A DNA stretch of 29,370 bases from Methanomassiliicoccus sp. UBA345 (GCA_002504525.1 DATD01000002.1:69000-98369); one strand, 5' to 3'. Shown: positions 7,185 through 15,922, counted from the stretch's first letter. A program made the numbers and translations. The notes: generated by a model from the sequence alone, not told the origin.

Positions 7185-8420
7185 ATGCGCGACGGCAGGA
7201 AGGAAAACGCAGGAGCGCGATGCTCCCCGCAGCAGGGGCTCAGGGCCACCATCCTGATCTCGGTGGTGGGCTTTCTGGTCAGCTTCGGGTTCAGCCTGCT
7301 CACGCCGGTCCTTCCCCTCTATGCCCTTACGTTCGACGTGGGCCTGGCCATGGTGGGAGCGCTGGTGGGCAGCATAGGCATCACCAAGGTGCTGCTGGAC
7401 ATCCCCGCGGGAATGGTCTCGGACCGCATCGGGACCAGGAGGTTCATGTCGCTGGGGCTGCTCATAGTGGCCATCTCGGCGCTGATCTCCGCCGCGGCCG
7501 TCAGCTACTGGATGCTGCTCATCGGCCTGATCCTCCAGGGGGCCGGCTCGGCGGTGTACTTCACCTCATCATATCTGGCCGTCACCCGCCTGTGCCCGGC
7601 CAGCAAGAGGGGGAGGCACCTAGGGCTGTTCGTCAGCCTGCAGTTCCTCGGCTCGACGAGCGGCCCCCTGCTGGGCGGGCTGTTCGGGCAGAGCTTCGGC
7701 CTCGGAACGCCTTTCCTCATCTACGCGCTCTTCGCCCTCATATCGTTGGCGATGGTCCGTCTGGGCGTCGAACCCTCGCTGGTCGAGGGGACCGGAGGCC
7801 GCCTCGAGATCCGCCAGCTCACCCGCTCCCTGCGCAATCGATCGCTGGCGTCGATCAACCTCGGCCTGCTGGCGATATCGGTCGTCCGCATCGGACTGAT
7901 CGCGACCATACTTCCCGTCTTCGCCGTTCGGAACCTCTCCATGACCCCCGTGGAGTTCGGAGCCGTACTTACAGCGTTCTCCTTCACCAACTTCATCACG
8001 CTGCTTCCGGCAGGGACGTTCAGCGACCGCCTGGGCCGGCGGCCGTTCATGTTCGCCAGCCTCTTCATCACCGGCATCCTGGCCCTCTCGCTGGCATTGG
8101 TCGGGAACGAGGTGACGTTCACTATCCTCATGATCGCCATGGGGGCGGCGTTGGGACTTACCGGCCCCATCGGAGCGTGGGTGTCCGACGTGTCCCGCCC
8201 GAGCGAGCTGGGCGCATCGATGGGGCTGTTCCGCACCATGGGCGATGTCGGCTCCTTCATCGGCCCCATCGCCCTGACATTCTTCCTGCCGCCCGGGGAG
8301 GAGGTCATCGGAGCGGCGCCTTTCGTTCTTGCGGGAATCATCGCCATCGCGTCTAGCGTTCCGCTGCTGTGGGCCCGCGACCCCGCGGCGGAGCGCGCCC
8401 GGGCCAGCGTGAAGCAATGA
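7185..8420 (+). CDS. Major facilitator superfamily transporter
   Basis: This 411-residue polytopic membrane protein shows about twelve hydrophobic segments. The first begins near residue 20 (ATILISVVGFLVSFGF). The MFS motif A appears between helices 2 and 3 as DIPAGMVSDRIGTRR, and a related copy, PAGTFSDRLGRRP, lies between helices 8 and 9. That duplication is standard for the family. It resembles drug or multidrug efflux-type members (DHA1-like), but no substrate can be assigned. The N-terminal 18 residues are hydrophilic and cysteine-containing. The ATG at 7185 is preceded by a box A but no obvious ribosome binding site. The gene converges with the DUF2769 gene, leaving eight bases between the stop codons. 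Confidence 0.9.
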   Translation: MRDGRKENAGARCSPQQGLRATILISVVGFLVSFGFSLLTPVLPLYALTFDVGLAMVGALVGSIGITKVLLDIPAGMVSDRIGTRRFMSLGLLIVAISALISAAAVSYWMLLIGLILQGAGSAVYFTSSYLAVTRLCPASKRGRHLGLFVSLQFLGSTSGPLLGGLFGQSFGLGTPFLIYALFALISLAMVRLGVEPSLVEGTGGRLEIRQLTRSLRNRSLASINLGLLAISVVRIGLIATILPVFAVRNLSMTPVEFGAVLTAFSFTNFITLLPAGTFSDRLGRRPFMFASLFITGILALSLALVGNEVTFTILMIAMGAALGLTGPIGAWVSDVSRPSELGASMGLFRTMGDVGSFIGPIALTFFLPPGEEVIGAAPFVLAGIIAIASSVPLLWARDPAAERARASVKQ

Positions 8421-8428
8421 ATGGCAGG

Positions 8429-8695
8429 CTAGAACCTTGCCGGCCCGTCCTGACAGTAGTAGTTCAGGGAGAGCCGTGAACGCAATGCCACGGAGCATTC
8501 GCCGCATTCGCAGCCGCGTCGGACTATGTCACATCTCGACGTTTGGCGGGCGCAGTACAGCTTCTCTCCGCCGGCTTTCATGCACTCGTGGTAGGTGGGG
8601 CACCCGGGGCAGTAGCAGTTCCTGAAGTTCTCCTCGGAGTCCTCGACCCACCGATCTCGTGTATCAATAGCGCAGCCCTTTGCCAGGTCCCTCAC
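8429..8695 (-). CDS. Small cysteine-rich DUF2769-like protein
   Basis: This 88-residue reading begins at a GTG (8695) preceded by GGAAGGGG. It contains CYCPGCPTYHECMK, EKLYCARQTSRCD, GCECGECSV and a final YYCQDGPARF. This arrangement of cysteines matches the DUF2769 family common in methanogens, whose function is unknown; the cysteines suggest zinc or Fe-S binding. The frame is open further upstream to 8851, but that part lies inside the sugar dehydrogenase gene and has no family similarity, so I chose the GTG nearest the upstream stop. It overlaps the end of the dehydrogenase by 32 bases on the same strand, implying coupled translation. A later start just before the first cysteine pair is also possible. 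Confidence 0.75.
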   Translation of the reverse strand: MRDLAKGCAIDTRDRWVEDSEENFRNCYCPGCPTYHECMKAGGEKLYCARQTSRCDIVRRGCECGECSVALRSRLSLNYYCQDGPARF

Positions 8696-9782
8696 CCCCT
8701 TCCGCCCGAACCACCCGGAACACGTTTCCCTGCGGCTCCTTTCCGTAAACGTCGCCTTCCCCGTACAGGTCGGTGAAGTACAGCCCGTCATGGCCAAAGG
8801 CAAGGCCGACCGGCATCGCCAGGCCCTCTCCGGCGTACACGATGAAATCATCGTAGGAAGCCGCTCCGCCGTCCCTGCCCAGCTCCAGCTTGACGATCTT
8901 CTTGCCCTTCATCGCCGGGACCTTGTGCCTGGCCGGCCCGGCCAGCGCCACGAACAGATGGTCGTTGAAGAGGTCGCCGAACTGCCCGTCCTGCGCGAAG
9001 CCGAGGGCGGTAGGCGCCTGAGTGAAGGTCCACCAGAACAATGAGCCTTTTCGCATGTCGGGCGGCCACCCGTAATCGCCGCCGGCCTCCACCCGGGCGA
9101 TGCGATCGTACGACTGCGCGCCGTTGTCGGTGATGTACAGCGAACGATCGCTGCGCCGCCACGCCGCGCCGAAAGGGTTGCGGAAGCCCTTGGCGAAGAC
9201 GGGGCTGCCCTTCGCCGGATTGTCGTCCGGCACCGAGCCGTCGAGATCGAGCCTCAGCACCTTCCCTCTCCGGTCATCGTCCCGCTGCGCCGCCTCCGGC
9301 TCGCCATAGCCGTCGCCGAGGTTGACGTACAGCTTTCCGTCCGGGCCTATCGTCAGCGCTTGCACCTGGTGGGCGTTGAAGGTCGCCGGTATGCCGTCCA
9401 CGATCGTCTTTGAGCTCGTCATGGTCATACCGTCGGCGGTGCTCATCCGCACCACCTTGGAGAACGGCCTACCGTCGTCGACGTACACCATCGACGCGAA
9501 CACGTCCCCCGAGGCGGGATCGGCGCAGATGCCGGTGACGCCCGATTCCCCGGAACCGGGAAGGACATTGTCCGGCTTGTAGTTGAGCAGGGAGTCGACG
9601 AATGTGCTGACCTTGCAGTCGGAGGTGACGACGCGTATGCGGCCATACAGTTCGGAGACGTACAAAAGCGGCCCGCTTTCCCGCCTCGGCGCCATGGCAA
9701 TGTTGACCGGCTTGTTGAGGCCGGTCGCCACCTGCTCGATCCTGAACCCGGGAAACACCCACCAACTGTCTACAGCATCCAT
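8664..9782 (-). CDS. Glucose/sorbosone dehydrogenase-like beta-propeller protein
   Basis: This 372-residue protein is of the GSDH family, six-bladed beta-propellers that oxidise sugars with a PQQ cofactor in characterised bacterial and archaeal members. Signatures: PGFRIEQVATGLNKPVNIAM at the N-terminus, NAHQVQALTIGPDGKLYVNLGDG with the likely catalytic His (H138), FRNPFGAAWR and GGDYGWPPDM. There is no signal peptide or membrane anchor, so it appears cytoplasmic, unlike most studied PQQ enzymes; whether this organism has PQQ is not visible. GGAGG lies five bases before ATG 9782. It is divergent from a second family member (9954-11216) and translationally overlaps the DUF2769 gene downstream. 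Confidence 0.85.
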   Translation of the reverse strand: MDAVDSWWVFPGFRIEQVATGLNKPVNIAMAPRRESGPLLYVSELYGRIRVVTSDCKVSTFVDSLLNYKPDNVLPGSGESGVTGICADPASGDVFASMVYVDDGRPFSKVVRMSTADGMTMTSSKTIVDGIPATFNAHQVQALTIGPDGKLYVNLGDGYGEPEAAQRDDDRRGKVLRLDLDGSVPDDNPAKGSPVFAKGFRNPFGAAWRRSDRSLYITDNGAQSYDRIARVEAGGDYGWPPDMRKGSLFWWTFTQAPTALGFAQDGQFGDLFNDHLFVALAGPARHKVPAMKGKKIVKLELGRDGGAASYDDFIVYAGEGLAMPVGLAFGHDGLYFTDLYGEGDVYGKEPQGNVFRVVRAEGGEGPGKGLRY

Positions 9783-9787
9783 CCGAC

Positions 9788-9792
9788 CCTCC
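9788..9792 (-). promoter_or_regulatory. Ribosome binding site of the minus-strand sugar dehydrogenase
   Basis: The minus strand reads GGAGG here, five bases before ATG 9782. It supports this start, and shows that this gene has a leader, unlike many neighbours. Confidence 0.55.
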
Positions 9793-9910
9793 GAGCGTCC
9801 GATCGCGCCGGACGCATGACGATTACAATCCCATGCCGCCTGTTATGAATGTTTCCGCATCCGTCCTGAGCGCTCCGGCAGCCATTCTCTAGATGGCTTT
9901 CAGCATGACT

Positions 9911-9918
9911 GCTTATCT
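9911..9918 (+). promoter_or_regulatory. Possible box A for the plus-strand sugar dehydrogenase
   Basis: GCTTATCT lies 36-43 nt before ATG 9954. That leaves room for a short leader containing GGTG (9945-9948) as a ribosome binding site. Confidence 0.35.
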
Positions 9919-9953
9919 ACCTCGAGGTACCAACGACCATTCACGGTGTTCAC

Positions 9954-11216
9954 ATGAGCAGGAGCGGTGCTATCGGAGCTATGAAGGAGAGTTCGAAGGA
10001 GAAGATGACGGTCGGGCTGGAAACGGTGATGGAAGGATTGGTCAACCCTGTCGCCATGGCATGCCCTCCGGACGGCAGCGGCAGGATATTCATCGTCGAC
10101 CAGATCGGAAAGGTGCATGTCCTTTCAAGCGACATAGAGCGAAGCATGTTCCTCGACATCACCAGCTATGTCATCGACCTCGATCCCGGGTATGACGAGA
10201 GAGGCTTGCTCGGAATGGCGTTCCATCCACGGTTCTCGAAGAACGGGAAGTTCTATCTCTACTACAGCGCGCCTCCCGAGCGAGAGGGTTGGAACAACAC
10301 CAGCCACCTGGCGGAGTACACCGTCATGGATGGTGAGGTCGATGTCCGCTCCGCCCGGACCGTTCTGAAGGTGCAGGAGCCGCAGATGAACCACAACGGC
10401 GGGCACATCGCCTTCGGGCCGGACGGCCTCCTGTACGTTCCGCTCGGCGACGGCGGCGCTCAGAACGACCAGGGGATGGGGCATAATAAGCAGACAGGCA
10501 ACGGCCAGGACCTCGGCACCATGCTGGGAAAGATCCTCCGCATCGATGTGGACGGCCACTCGGACGGCAAGGAGTACGGGATCCCACCCGACAATCCTTT
10601 CGCCCGGGGCGGCGGCCTTCCCGAGATTTATGCATACGGGCTGAGGAACCCTTACCATATCTCCTTCGACCGGGAGATCGGGAGGCTGTTCGCGGCCGAC
10701 GTCGGCCAGACCCGATGGGAGGAGGTGGACATCATCGTCAACGGGGGCAATTACGGCTGGCACATACGCGAGGGCAGGCATTGCTTCGATGCCCGGGACA
10801 ATCGGGCGGAGATGGACGACTGCCCGGACCGCGGGGCCAGGGGGGAGGAGCTCATCGACCCCATCCTGGAATATCCGAACGCCGCCAACCGGCGGGGGGG
10901 CATAGGCACGGCGGTCATCGGCGGATACGTGTACCGGGGGTCCTCGATCCCCGGCCTCCGCGGAAAGTACATCTTTGGCGACCTGAGCGGAAAGAGCGGC
11001 TCTCCCCGGGGTAAGCTGTTCGCCGGGACCGAGCATAGCGACGGGCGATGGACCATGGAAGAGATGAGCATCGACGGGCGCGGGGAGCTGGGCGAATACG
11101 TCCTGGCGTTCGGAGAGGACGCCGATGGAGATCTGTACGTCCTGACGACGCTCACCGAAGGGCCGTCCGGTACGTCGGGGCGAGTGCAGCGGCTCATGCG
11201 GCCGGCCAGTGGATGA
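9954..11216 (+). CDS. Second glucose/sorbosone dehydrogenase-like protein
   Basis: This 420-residue GSDH-family beta-propeller is paralogous to the divergent gene at 8664-9782 but closer to the classical family. It has ERGLLGMAFHPRF, MNHNGGHIAFGPDGLLYVPLGDGG (probable catalytic His about residue 147), AYGLRNPYHISFD and NGGNYGWHIREG. These motifs line the cofactor pocket in soluble glucose dehydrogenase and aldose dehydrogenases. No secretion signal is present, so a cytoplasmic enzyme is inferred. The ATG at 9954 is used; a second in-frame ATG at 9981 would remove nine residues that lie before the conserved region and cannot be excluded. The two paralogues share a 171-bp divergent promoter region. 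Confidence 0.87.
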   Translation: MSRSGAIGAMKESSKEKMTVGLETVMEGLVNPVAMACPPDGSGRIFIVDQIGKVHVLSSDIERSMFLDITSYVIDLDPGYDERGLLGMAFHPRFSKNGKFYLYYSAPPEREGWNNTSHLAEYTVMDGEVDVRSARTVLKVQEPQMNHNGGHIAFGPDGLLYVPLGDGGAQNDQGMGHNKQTGNGQDLGTMLGKILRIDVDGHSDGKEYGIPPDNPFARGGGLPEIYAYGLRNPYHISFDREIGRLFAADVGQTRWEEVDIIVNGGNYGWHIREGRHCFDARDNRAEMDDCPDRGARGEELIDPILEYPNAANRRGGIGTAVIGGYVYRGSSIPGLRGKYIFGDLSGKSGSPRGKLFAGTEHSDGRWTMEEMSIDGRGELGEYVLAFGEDADGDLYVLTTLTEGPSGTSGRVQRLMRPASG

Positions 11217-11307
11217 TGCGGTCGTGACGCTACTCTTTCGACCATCTTCCCGGTGAGCATCTGGCTCGAGGAACCGCCACGGCCAGGCGGAGCATCGGTG
11301 CAAATCC

Positions 11308-11316
11308 ATTTATATC
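11308..11316 (+). promoter_or_regulatory. Box A placing the PUA/PAPS-reductase start
   Basis: ATTTATATC, 21-29 nt before GTG 11337. The spacing predicts transcription starting at or next to that GTG, so it selects this start over the upstream ORF opening at 11253, which lies before the promoter. The minus strand of the ftsZ promoter carries the same nine bases. Confidence 0.6.
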
Positions 11317-11336
11317 AGCGCACTTACTCGCACACC

Positions 11337-13250
11337 GTGGCCCAGGTCAGGTTAGGCAAGATGCCCTTGCGATGGTGCGATCGGTGCAACGTCCCCGTTC
11401 TTGAGATCAAGGAATGCGGAAGCTGCGGAGGAAGCACCAGACCAGTGGAGATCACCCCGCCAGGCGATGCTCGCCCGGCATTCTCGCACGACATCGAGCT
11501 GGCCCGCCGCACGCTGGACGCCCAGTTCGGTGACGGGGTCGGACTGGCGGTGCTTCCCGAGGGCCACGTGGCCATAATGAGCAAGGCGCCGGCGCTGGAC
11601 CGCATGGACGAGATCATCGCCGACGGCGCGGTGCAGGGCACCATGCGCTACGACGTGGGCAGGGGATGGACGTTCCTTCCCCGCATGCCTGCTGCGCGAT
11701 CCATGGAAGGCGTGATGAGCAGGGGCCGCATCTTCGCCGATGACGGCGCGATACCGTTCATCCTCAAGGGCTCCAACATGCTGGCCCCGGGAGTGGTGAG
11801 CGCGGACCCCGGCATCCGGGCGGGCGACGAGGTCGTGCTGCTCGACAAGCAGGGACTCGCGTTCGCCGCGGGCCTGGCCAGGATGTCTTCCGAGGAGATG
11901 ATCCCGGGCGCCAAGGGGATGGCGGTCAAGGTTCGCTGGGTAGAGGAGCACCATGACGATCCATCCCGAACGCCGGCGACCTGGGACCGCGTCGTCGAGG
12001 CGAACCGTCCGGAGATGGAGCGGATGACATCTGAGGCGGTGTCGTTCATGCAGAGGACGGTCCGGCAGCACGGGCTGCCGGCCATGATATCGTTCTCTGG
12101 AGGAAAGGACTCCCTGGCCACTCTTCTGCTGGCCAGGAAAGCGGAACTGGACATACCGGTGTTCTTCATCGACACCGGGCTGGAGTTCCCTGAGACCGTC
12201 GAGCACGTTCGTGACGTGGCCGCCCGCCACGGCGCTGAGCTGATCGTGGAGCAGGCGCCGCGAGAGGCGTTCCAGGAAGGCCTCCGGGTGTTCGGCCCGC
12301 CGGGCCGCGACTACCGGTGGTGCTGCAAGACCAACAAGCTCGGGCCGACCGTCCGGGCGATCATGAAGCACTATCCAAACGGCGTGCTGTCGTTCATAGG
12401 CCAGCGGCGCTATGAATCAGAGGCGCGGGCGTCCAAGCCAAGGGTGTGGAACAATCCCTGGACCCCCGGGCAGGTGGGCGCGTCGCCCATCCAGAACTGG
12501 ACCGCACTCCATGTATGGCTGCTCATTATGGGCGAAGGCGAGAAGGGCAACCCGTGGTACGAGCGGGGGCTGGATCGCATCGGCTGCTTCATGTGCCCGG
12601 CCTCCGACCTGGCCGAGCTGGAGCGGGTGAAGGAAGGTTCTCCCCTCTACGAGGAATGGGACGCCGCCCTCCGCACCTACGCGGGCTCCAAGGGCCTGCC
12701 GGACGAATGGATCGAGTACGGCGCGTGGAGATGGAGGCGCATCCCGCCCTCATACCGCCAGGAGCTGGAGAAGGCTGGAGTGGACATCGGTCGGAGCGAG
12801 GCGAAAGCAGAGGAAACGACCAACCTCCGCCTGTTCCTGGCCAAGGGTGTCTCGCCATGCATCTTGGGGTACAGCATAGAGGAAGCGTTCTCTCATGGCC
12901 TTGATCTCGAGCGCGTCGCCAACGTGCTGAACATCATCGGGGCGGTCGAGATCAGCCAGGTTGAAGGCTGGTGCGCCGTGGACCAGGTCACGGTGTTCGA
13001 CGAGGGTGCCCTCATCGGCAAGGACCAGGACCCCGAGACATTGAAAGAAAAGGTGGAAAGGGTTCGCCGGGCGGTGGTCAAGGCCGAGGAGTGCGTCGGG
13101 TGCGGCGTCTGCATCGCCAGATGTTGCGAGGGTGCACTAAGGATCGAGCTAGGCAAGATCGTTGTCGATGCGGCCGCGTGCATCCATTGCGGACGCTGCG
13201 CGGAACCCTGCCCGGCGGTCACCTTTGGCGACAGCGCCTTTGACTTCTGA
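11337..13250 (+). CDS. Zinc-ribbon/PUA/PAPS-reductase/2x[4Fe-4S] ferredoxin fusion protein
   Basis: The 637-residue product (GTG start) has four parts in order. First is a zinc ribbon, RWCDRC and CGSCGG (Cys 14, 17, 27, 30). Second is a PUA-like domain around residues 128-203 (RGRIFADDGAIPFILKG, then APGVVSADPGIRAGDEVVLLD), a fold that binds structured RNA. Third is a PP-loop domain of the PAPS reductase family, with ISFSGGKDSLATLLLA at about 251-266, FFIDTGLEFPET, and cysteine pairs YRWCC (329-330) and GCFMCP (417, 420). Fourth is a C-terminal double-cluster ferredoxin (Cys 586, 589, 592, 596 and 615, 618, 621, 625). Archaea encode uncharacterised proteins of this make-up, usually annotated as PAPS reductase. 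RNA-binding plus ATP pyrophosphatase plus redox clusters suggests RNA sulfur modification, but sulfate/sulfonucleotide reduction is the alternative. It stands alone, convergent with ftsZ. Confidence 0.88.
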   Translation: MAQVRLGKMPLRWCDRCNVPVLEIKECGSCGGSTRPVEITPPGDARPAFSHDIELARRTLDAQFGDGVGLAVLPEGHVAIMSKAPALDRMDEIIADGAVQGTMRYDVGRGWTFLPRMPAARSMEGVMSRGRIFADDGAIPFILKGSNMLAPGVVSADPGIRAGDEVVLLDKQGLAFAAGLARMSSEEMIPGAKGMAVKVRWVEEHHDDPSRTPATWDRVVEANRPEMERMTSEAVSFMQRTVRQHGLPAMISFSGGKDSLATLLLARKAELDIPVFFIDTGLEFPETVEHVRDVAARHGAELIVEQAPREAFQEGLRVFGPPGRDYRWCCKTNKLGPTVRAIMKHYPNGVLSFIGQRRYESEARASKPRVWNNPWTPGQVGASPIQNWTALHVWLLIMGEGEKGNPWYERGLDRIGCFMCPASDLAELERVKEGSPLYEEWDAALRTYAGSKGLPDEWIEYGAWRWRRIPPSYRQELEKAGVDIGRSEAKAEETTNLRLFLAKGVSPCILGYSIEEAFSHGLDLERVANVLNIIGAVEISQVEGWCAVDQVTVFDEGALIGKDQDPETLKEKVERVRRAVVKAEECVGCGVCIARCCEGALRIELGKIVVDAAACIHCGRCAEPCPAVTFGDSAFDF

Positions 13251-13305
13251 CCTCTCTCCATAAAGAGGAGAAAGGGTTTCGACGGGTCCCCGAGTGCCCC
13301 CTCGC

Positions 13306-14508
13306 TCAGCGGACGAAGTCTATGCCGTCGTCATACGCCGGAGCCTGCCTCATGGGCTGCGGCTCCCTGGGCTTGGGCTGGCCGCCGAGCCTCTGAGGAG
13401 CGGATTCGAACCCTCCGGCCTTGGCGGTGGGAGCTCCTCCCTTCCCGTACATGTACTGGGACTGCGCGCCGGTGACGATCAGCAGGATCTTGATGGTGCC
13501 CTGCAGCTCGGGGTCGATGGAACAACCCCAGATGATCCTGGCGCGCTCGTTGACGGAATCGTTGACGATCTGCGCGGCCCTCTGAGCTTCAGCGACGGTC
13601 ATGTCCGGTCCGCCCACCACTCTGATCAGGCAGCCCTTGGCATCCTTGAGGTCGATCTCACCCAGCAGGGGAGAGCTCAGCGCCTCGTGCACGGCCGCCT
13701 TGACGCGGTCGTCATCGTCCTCGGACGCTTCCCCGATGCCGACGAACGCCACCCCGCCTTCCTTCATGACGGTCTGGATGTCAGCATAGTCGAGGTTGAC
13801 CAGGCCAGGCTTGGTGATGATCTCCGTCAGACCCTTGATCGTCTGCATGAGCACTTCGTCAGCGACCTTGAACGCCGCGTCCACCGGCAGCTTGGGAACG
13901 AGCTCCAGCAGCTTGTCGTTCGGCACCACGATGGTAGTGTCGCAGACATGACGAAGCTTGTTGAGGCCGAGCATGGCGTTCTCCGCCCTGACCGTCCCTT
14001 CGGCCTTGAACGGGAACGTCACGACACCGATGGTGAGCGCACGTATCTGCTCCTTGGCGATCGACGCCACATAGTGCGCGGCGCCGGTGCCGGTGCCGCC
14101 GCCCATGCCGGCGGTGACGAACACGATGTTCGACTGCGCGAGGAAGTCCCTTATCTCGGCGTCGTTCTCGCGGGCCGCGGCCTCTCCGTTCTCCGGAAGC
14201 GCTCCAGCGCCCATACCGCGGGTGGTGCTCTTCCCGATGAGGATCTTCCTCGGTGCCCTGATGGTCAGCAGGTGCTTGGCGTCGGTGTTAATGGCGCAAA
14301 GCTGCGCGCCGTCCACGCCGGCGTCAACGCAACGGTTGATGGTGTTCGAACCGCCGCCCCCGCAACCGATGATCTTGATACAAACGTCCAGCCTCTTGGC
14401 GAACTCCATGAGCTCCTTGTCCACCGCGGATAGCTCTCCCCCTACGGCGGGCTGTTCGTCAATAGCGTACTCGCTGCCTAAAGCGTTCCTTACCAATGAA
14501 CTTGGCAT
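13306..14508 (-). CDS. ftsZ: Cell division GTPase FtsZ
   Basis: FtsZ is the tubulin homologue that polymerises at midcell as the division ring. The 400-residue protein has the N-terminal nucleotide motif IGCGGGGSNTINR, the tubulin signature AGMGGGTGTGAA (about 133-144), and the T7-loop region NLDYADIQTVMKEGG whose Asp residues trigger GTP hydrolysis in the next subunit. A variable linker rich in Pro, Gln and Gly follows, and the short conserved tail DGIDFVR closes the protein; such tails bind membrane-anchoring partners in other archaea. The N-terminal 40 residues before the GTPase core are charged. The ATG at 14508 follows GGGATG and a strong box A. The gene lies 87 bp downstream of an unknown helical protein on the same strand. 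Confidence 0.96.
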   Translation of the reverse strand: MPSSLVRNALGSEYAIDEQPAVGGELSAVDKELMEFAKRLDVCIKIIGCGGGGSNTINRCVDAGVDGAQLCAINTDAKHLLTIRAPRKILIGKSTTRGMGAGALPENGEAAARENDAEIRDFLAQSNIVFVTAGMGGGTGTGAAHYVASIAKEQIRALTIGVVTFPFKAEGTVRAENAMLGLNKLRHVCDTTIVVPNDKLLELVPKLPVDAAFKVADEVLMQTIKGLTEIITKPGLVNLDYADIQTVMKEGGVAFVGIGEASEDDDDRVKAAVHEALSSPLLGEIDLKDAKGCLIRVVGGPDMTVAEAQRAAQIVNDSVNERARIIWGCSIDPELQGTIKILLIVTGAQSQYMYGKGGAPTAKAGGFESAPQRLGGQPKPREPQPMRQAPAYDDGIDFVR

Positions 14509-14543
14509 TAGTGCATCCCTCGCCAGGAAGAGCGGTTCGCGGA

Positions 14544-14552
14544 GATATAAAT
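14544..14552 (-). promoter_or_regulatory. Box A for ftsZ
   Basis: The minus strand reads ATTTATATC, 36-44 nt before the ftsZ ATG. It indicates that ftsZ has its own promoter even though an unknown gene lies directly upstream on the same strand. Confidence 0.6.
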
Positions 14553-14595
14553 GTTGCGAGATGAATGGTCCAGGTTTTAATTATCCGTTGCGATA

Positions 14596-15777
14596 TTATG
14601 CCTGCCCCTCATCTGTTGCCGCGCTCACAGGCTCCTCCCGATCAGGGGGCGAAAGGCTGCTGAGAAAGTGTTCAGGCCACATCACCAGATGGATGCTGGG
14701 CACTCCCACCAGAGAACGAAGCTCGGTCTGATAGAGGTCCTCGGCAGCGTCGGGTAGCACGACCGCGGCGAGCTTGACGCTCGCCAGTCCCACCAGGAAC
14801 AATGTGAACAATGCCGACGGGTCCTTCACCTCCAGCCGGCGCCTCCACGCCAGCAGGGACGGGTTCGCTTCGGGCGAACTGAGATGCTCCAGGAGAATGG
14901 AGACGGCCTCGTCATGGCGACCCACCAGCACCAATGACGTGAATCGTTCGATGAGCGCCTGCATGCGGGACAGCAGTTCGCGGTCATCAGCGGCCAGCTC
15001 ATTGGGCGGGTCAGGCCGCTCGGACATGCTGTTCCTCACCGACCTCTCCAGCCTCCCTAAGGCCGCATACAGCTGCGACTCCCTGGTCCGGAGTTGCACG
15101 ATCTCCTTCGTCTCATCGTATTCGCGGTAGCGCGATGCTCTCATGACCTTGCGCAGCGGTTCCTCGATGGTGCTCCTGTACACGCCCATCTTGGTGAGGT
15201 CAGGCGCCATCTTCAGCAGGTCGGTCACGTACTCCTTGTACTGCTCGGAGGTGCGATAGCGGTGCTTCATGTGGTCCAGGCAGTAGCCGATGTCGCCCAC
15301 CGCCTTCATCACCTCGCCGTTCAGGAAGGTGCGCTTGGACTGGTTCGCCAGGGATATGATGTCGTCCGCCGGCACTTCCTTGCGTTGGGACATCGCCACC
15401 AGCAGCATGGTCTGCTCGTACAACGATGCGTATGTCGCCGCGTGGAAGCCGATGTGGTCACCGAGGAAGGCGTGGAGCCCCTTTCGCACCGCATTGCTGG
15501 GGTTGCACATCTCATCGATCACAGAGCCCATGCCTGAGTTCGTGGCCACGATCCGGGACAGGACTTCGCGAACCCCCTCGCGTACGCGGTCGTTCTTATT
15601 ATCATAGTTGCGCAGCAACGCCGGGATTATGATGTGGGGCATCTCCTCCGCTTGGCATACCAGCTTCTTGCTCGCCATCCGGACCTCGAAGTCCAGCGGT
15701 GAACGGAAGGATTCGATCATCCTGCTTTCGATGTTCTCTGCCTTTACTCCAAGGCCCAAGCGCCCTTTAAGCCACAA
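14596..15777 (-). CDS. Unrecognised helical protein upstream of ftsZ
   Basis: I do not recognise this 393-residue protein. It is soluble and almost wholly helical in appearance. Residues about 25-110 (PLDFEVRMASKKLVCQAEE, then PHIIIPALLRNYDN) look like HEAT-type helical repeats. Residues 110-230 contain further amphipathic helices and a Tyr/Arg/Lys-rich segment. A hydrophilic linker (SERPDPPNELAADD) leads to a C-terminal helical region that includes a hydrophobic stretch (ALFTLFLVGLASVKLAAVVL), too interrupted to call a membrane helix. The frame opens with TTG 15777, preceded by GGAGAT six bases upstream; the first ATG is residue 20 (15720), so the start is uncertain. It reads towards ftsZ and is divergent from a Roadblock protein, a context compatible with a cytoskeletal or division role, which is inference. 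Confidence 0.75.
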   Translation of the reverse strand: MWLKGRLGLGVKAENIESRMIESFRSPLDFEVRMASKKLVCQAEEMPHIIIPALLRNYDNKNDRVREGVREVLSRIVATNSGMGSVIDEMCNPSNAVRKGLHAFLGDHIGFHAATYASLYEQTMLLVAMSQRKEVPADDIISLANQSKRTFLNGEVMKAVGDIGYCLDHMKHRYRTSEQYKEYVTDLLKMAPDLTKMGVYRSTIEEPLRKVMRASRYREYDETKEIVQLRTRESQLYAALGRLERSVRNSMSERPDPPNELAADDRELLSRMQALIERFTSLVLVGRHDEAVSILLEHLSSPEANPSLLAWRRRLEVKDPSALFTLFLVGLASVKLAAVVLPDAAEDLYQTELRSLVGVPSIHLVMWPEHFLSSLSPPDREEPVSAATDEGQA

Positions 15778-15922
15778 GGCGATCTCCAGGCAGGGACCGT
15801 CTGGTCGCTACATCAACCTTTGCCCTGCGTGCCGGGCATGCCGCATGGCCGTTCAGCCGCATGAGAGGGCGGCAACGGTGCGAGATGCCAGACCGCAGGC
15901 GGGCCCTCATTTTTATCACAAT

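Noticed and set aside
7620..8507. Minus-strand frame of 295 codons opposite the MFS gene
   Set aside because: It is antisense to an obvious membrane transporter; composition is Arg/Glu/Gly/His-rich with no domain.
10125..11309. Minus-strand frame of 394 codons opposite the second sugar dehydrogenase
   Set aside because: It mirrors a gene with intact family motifs; no recognisable domain.
11253..11336. N-terminal extension of the PUA/PAPS-reductase protein
   Set aside because: The extension contains the gene's own box A and lies outside the conserved protein; GTG 11337 is a better start.
13251..13268. CCTCT...AGAGG hairpin between the PUA/PAPS gene and ftsZ
   Set aside because: A five-base stem with an eight-base loop is expected by chance.
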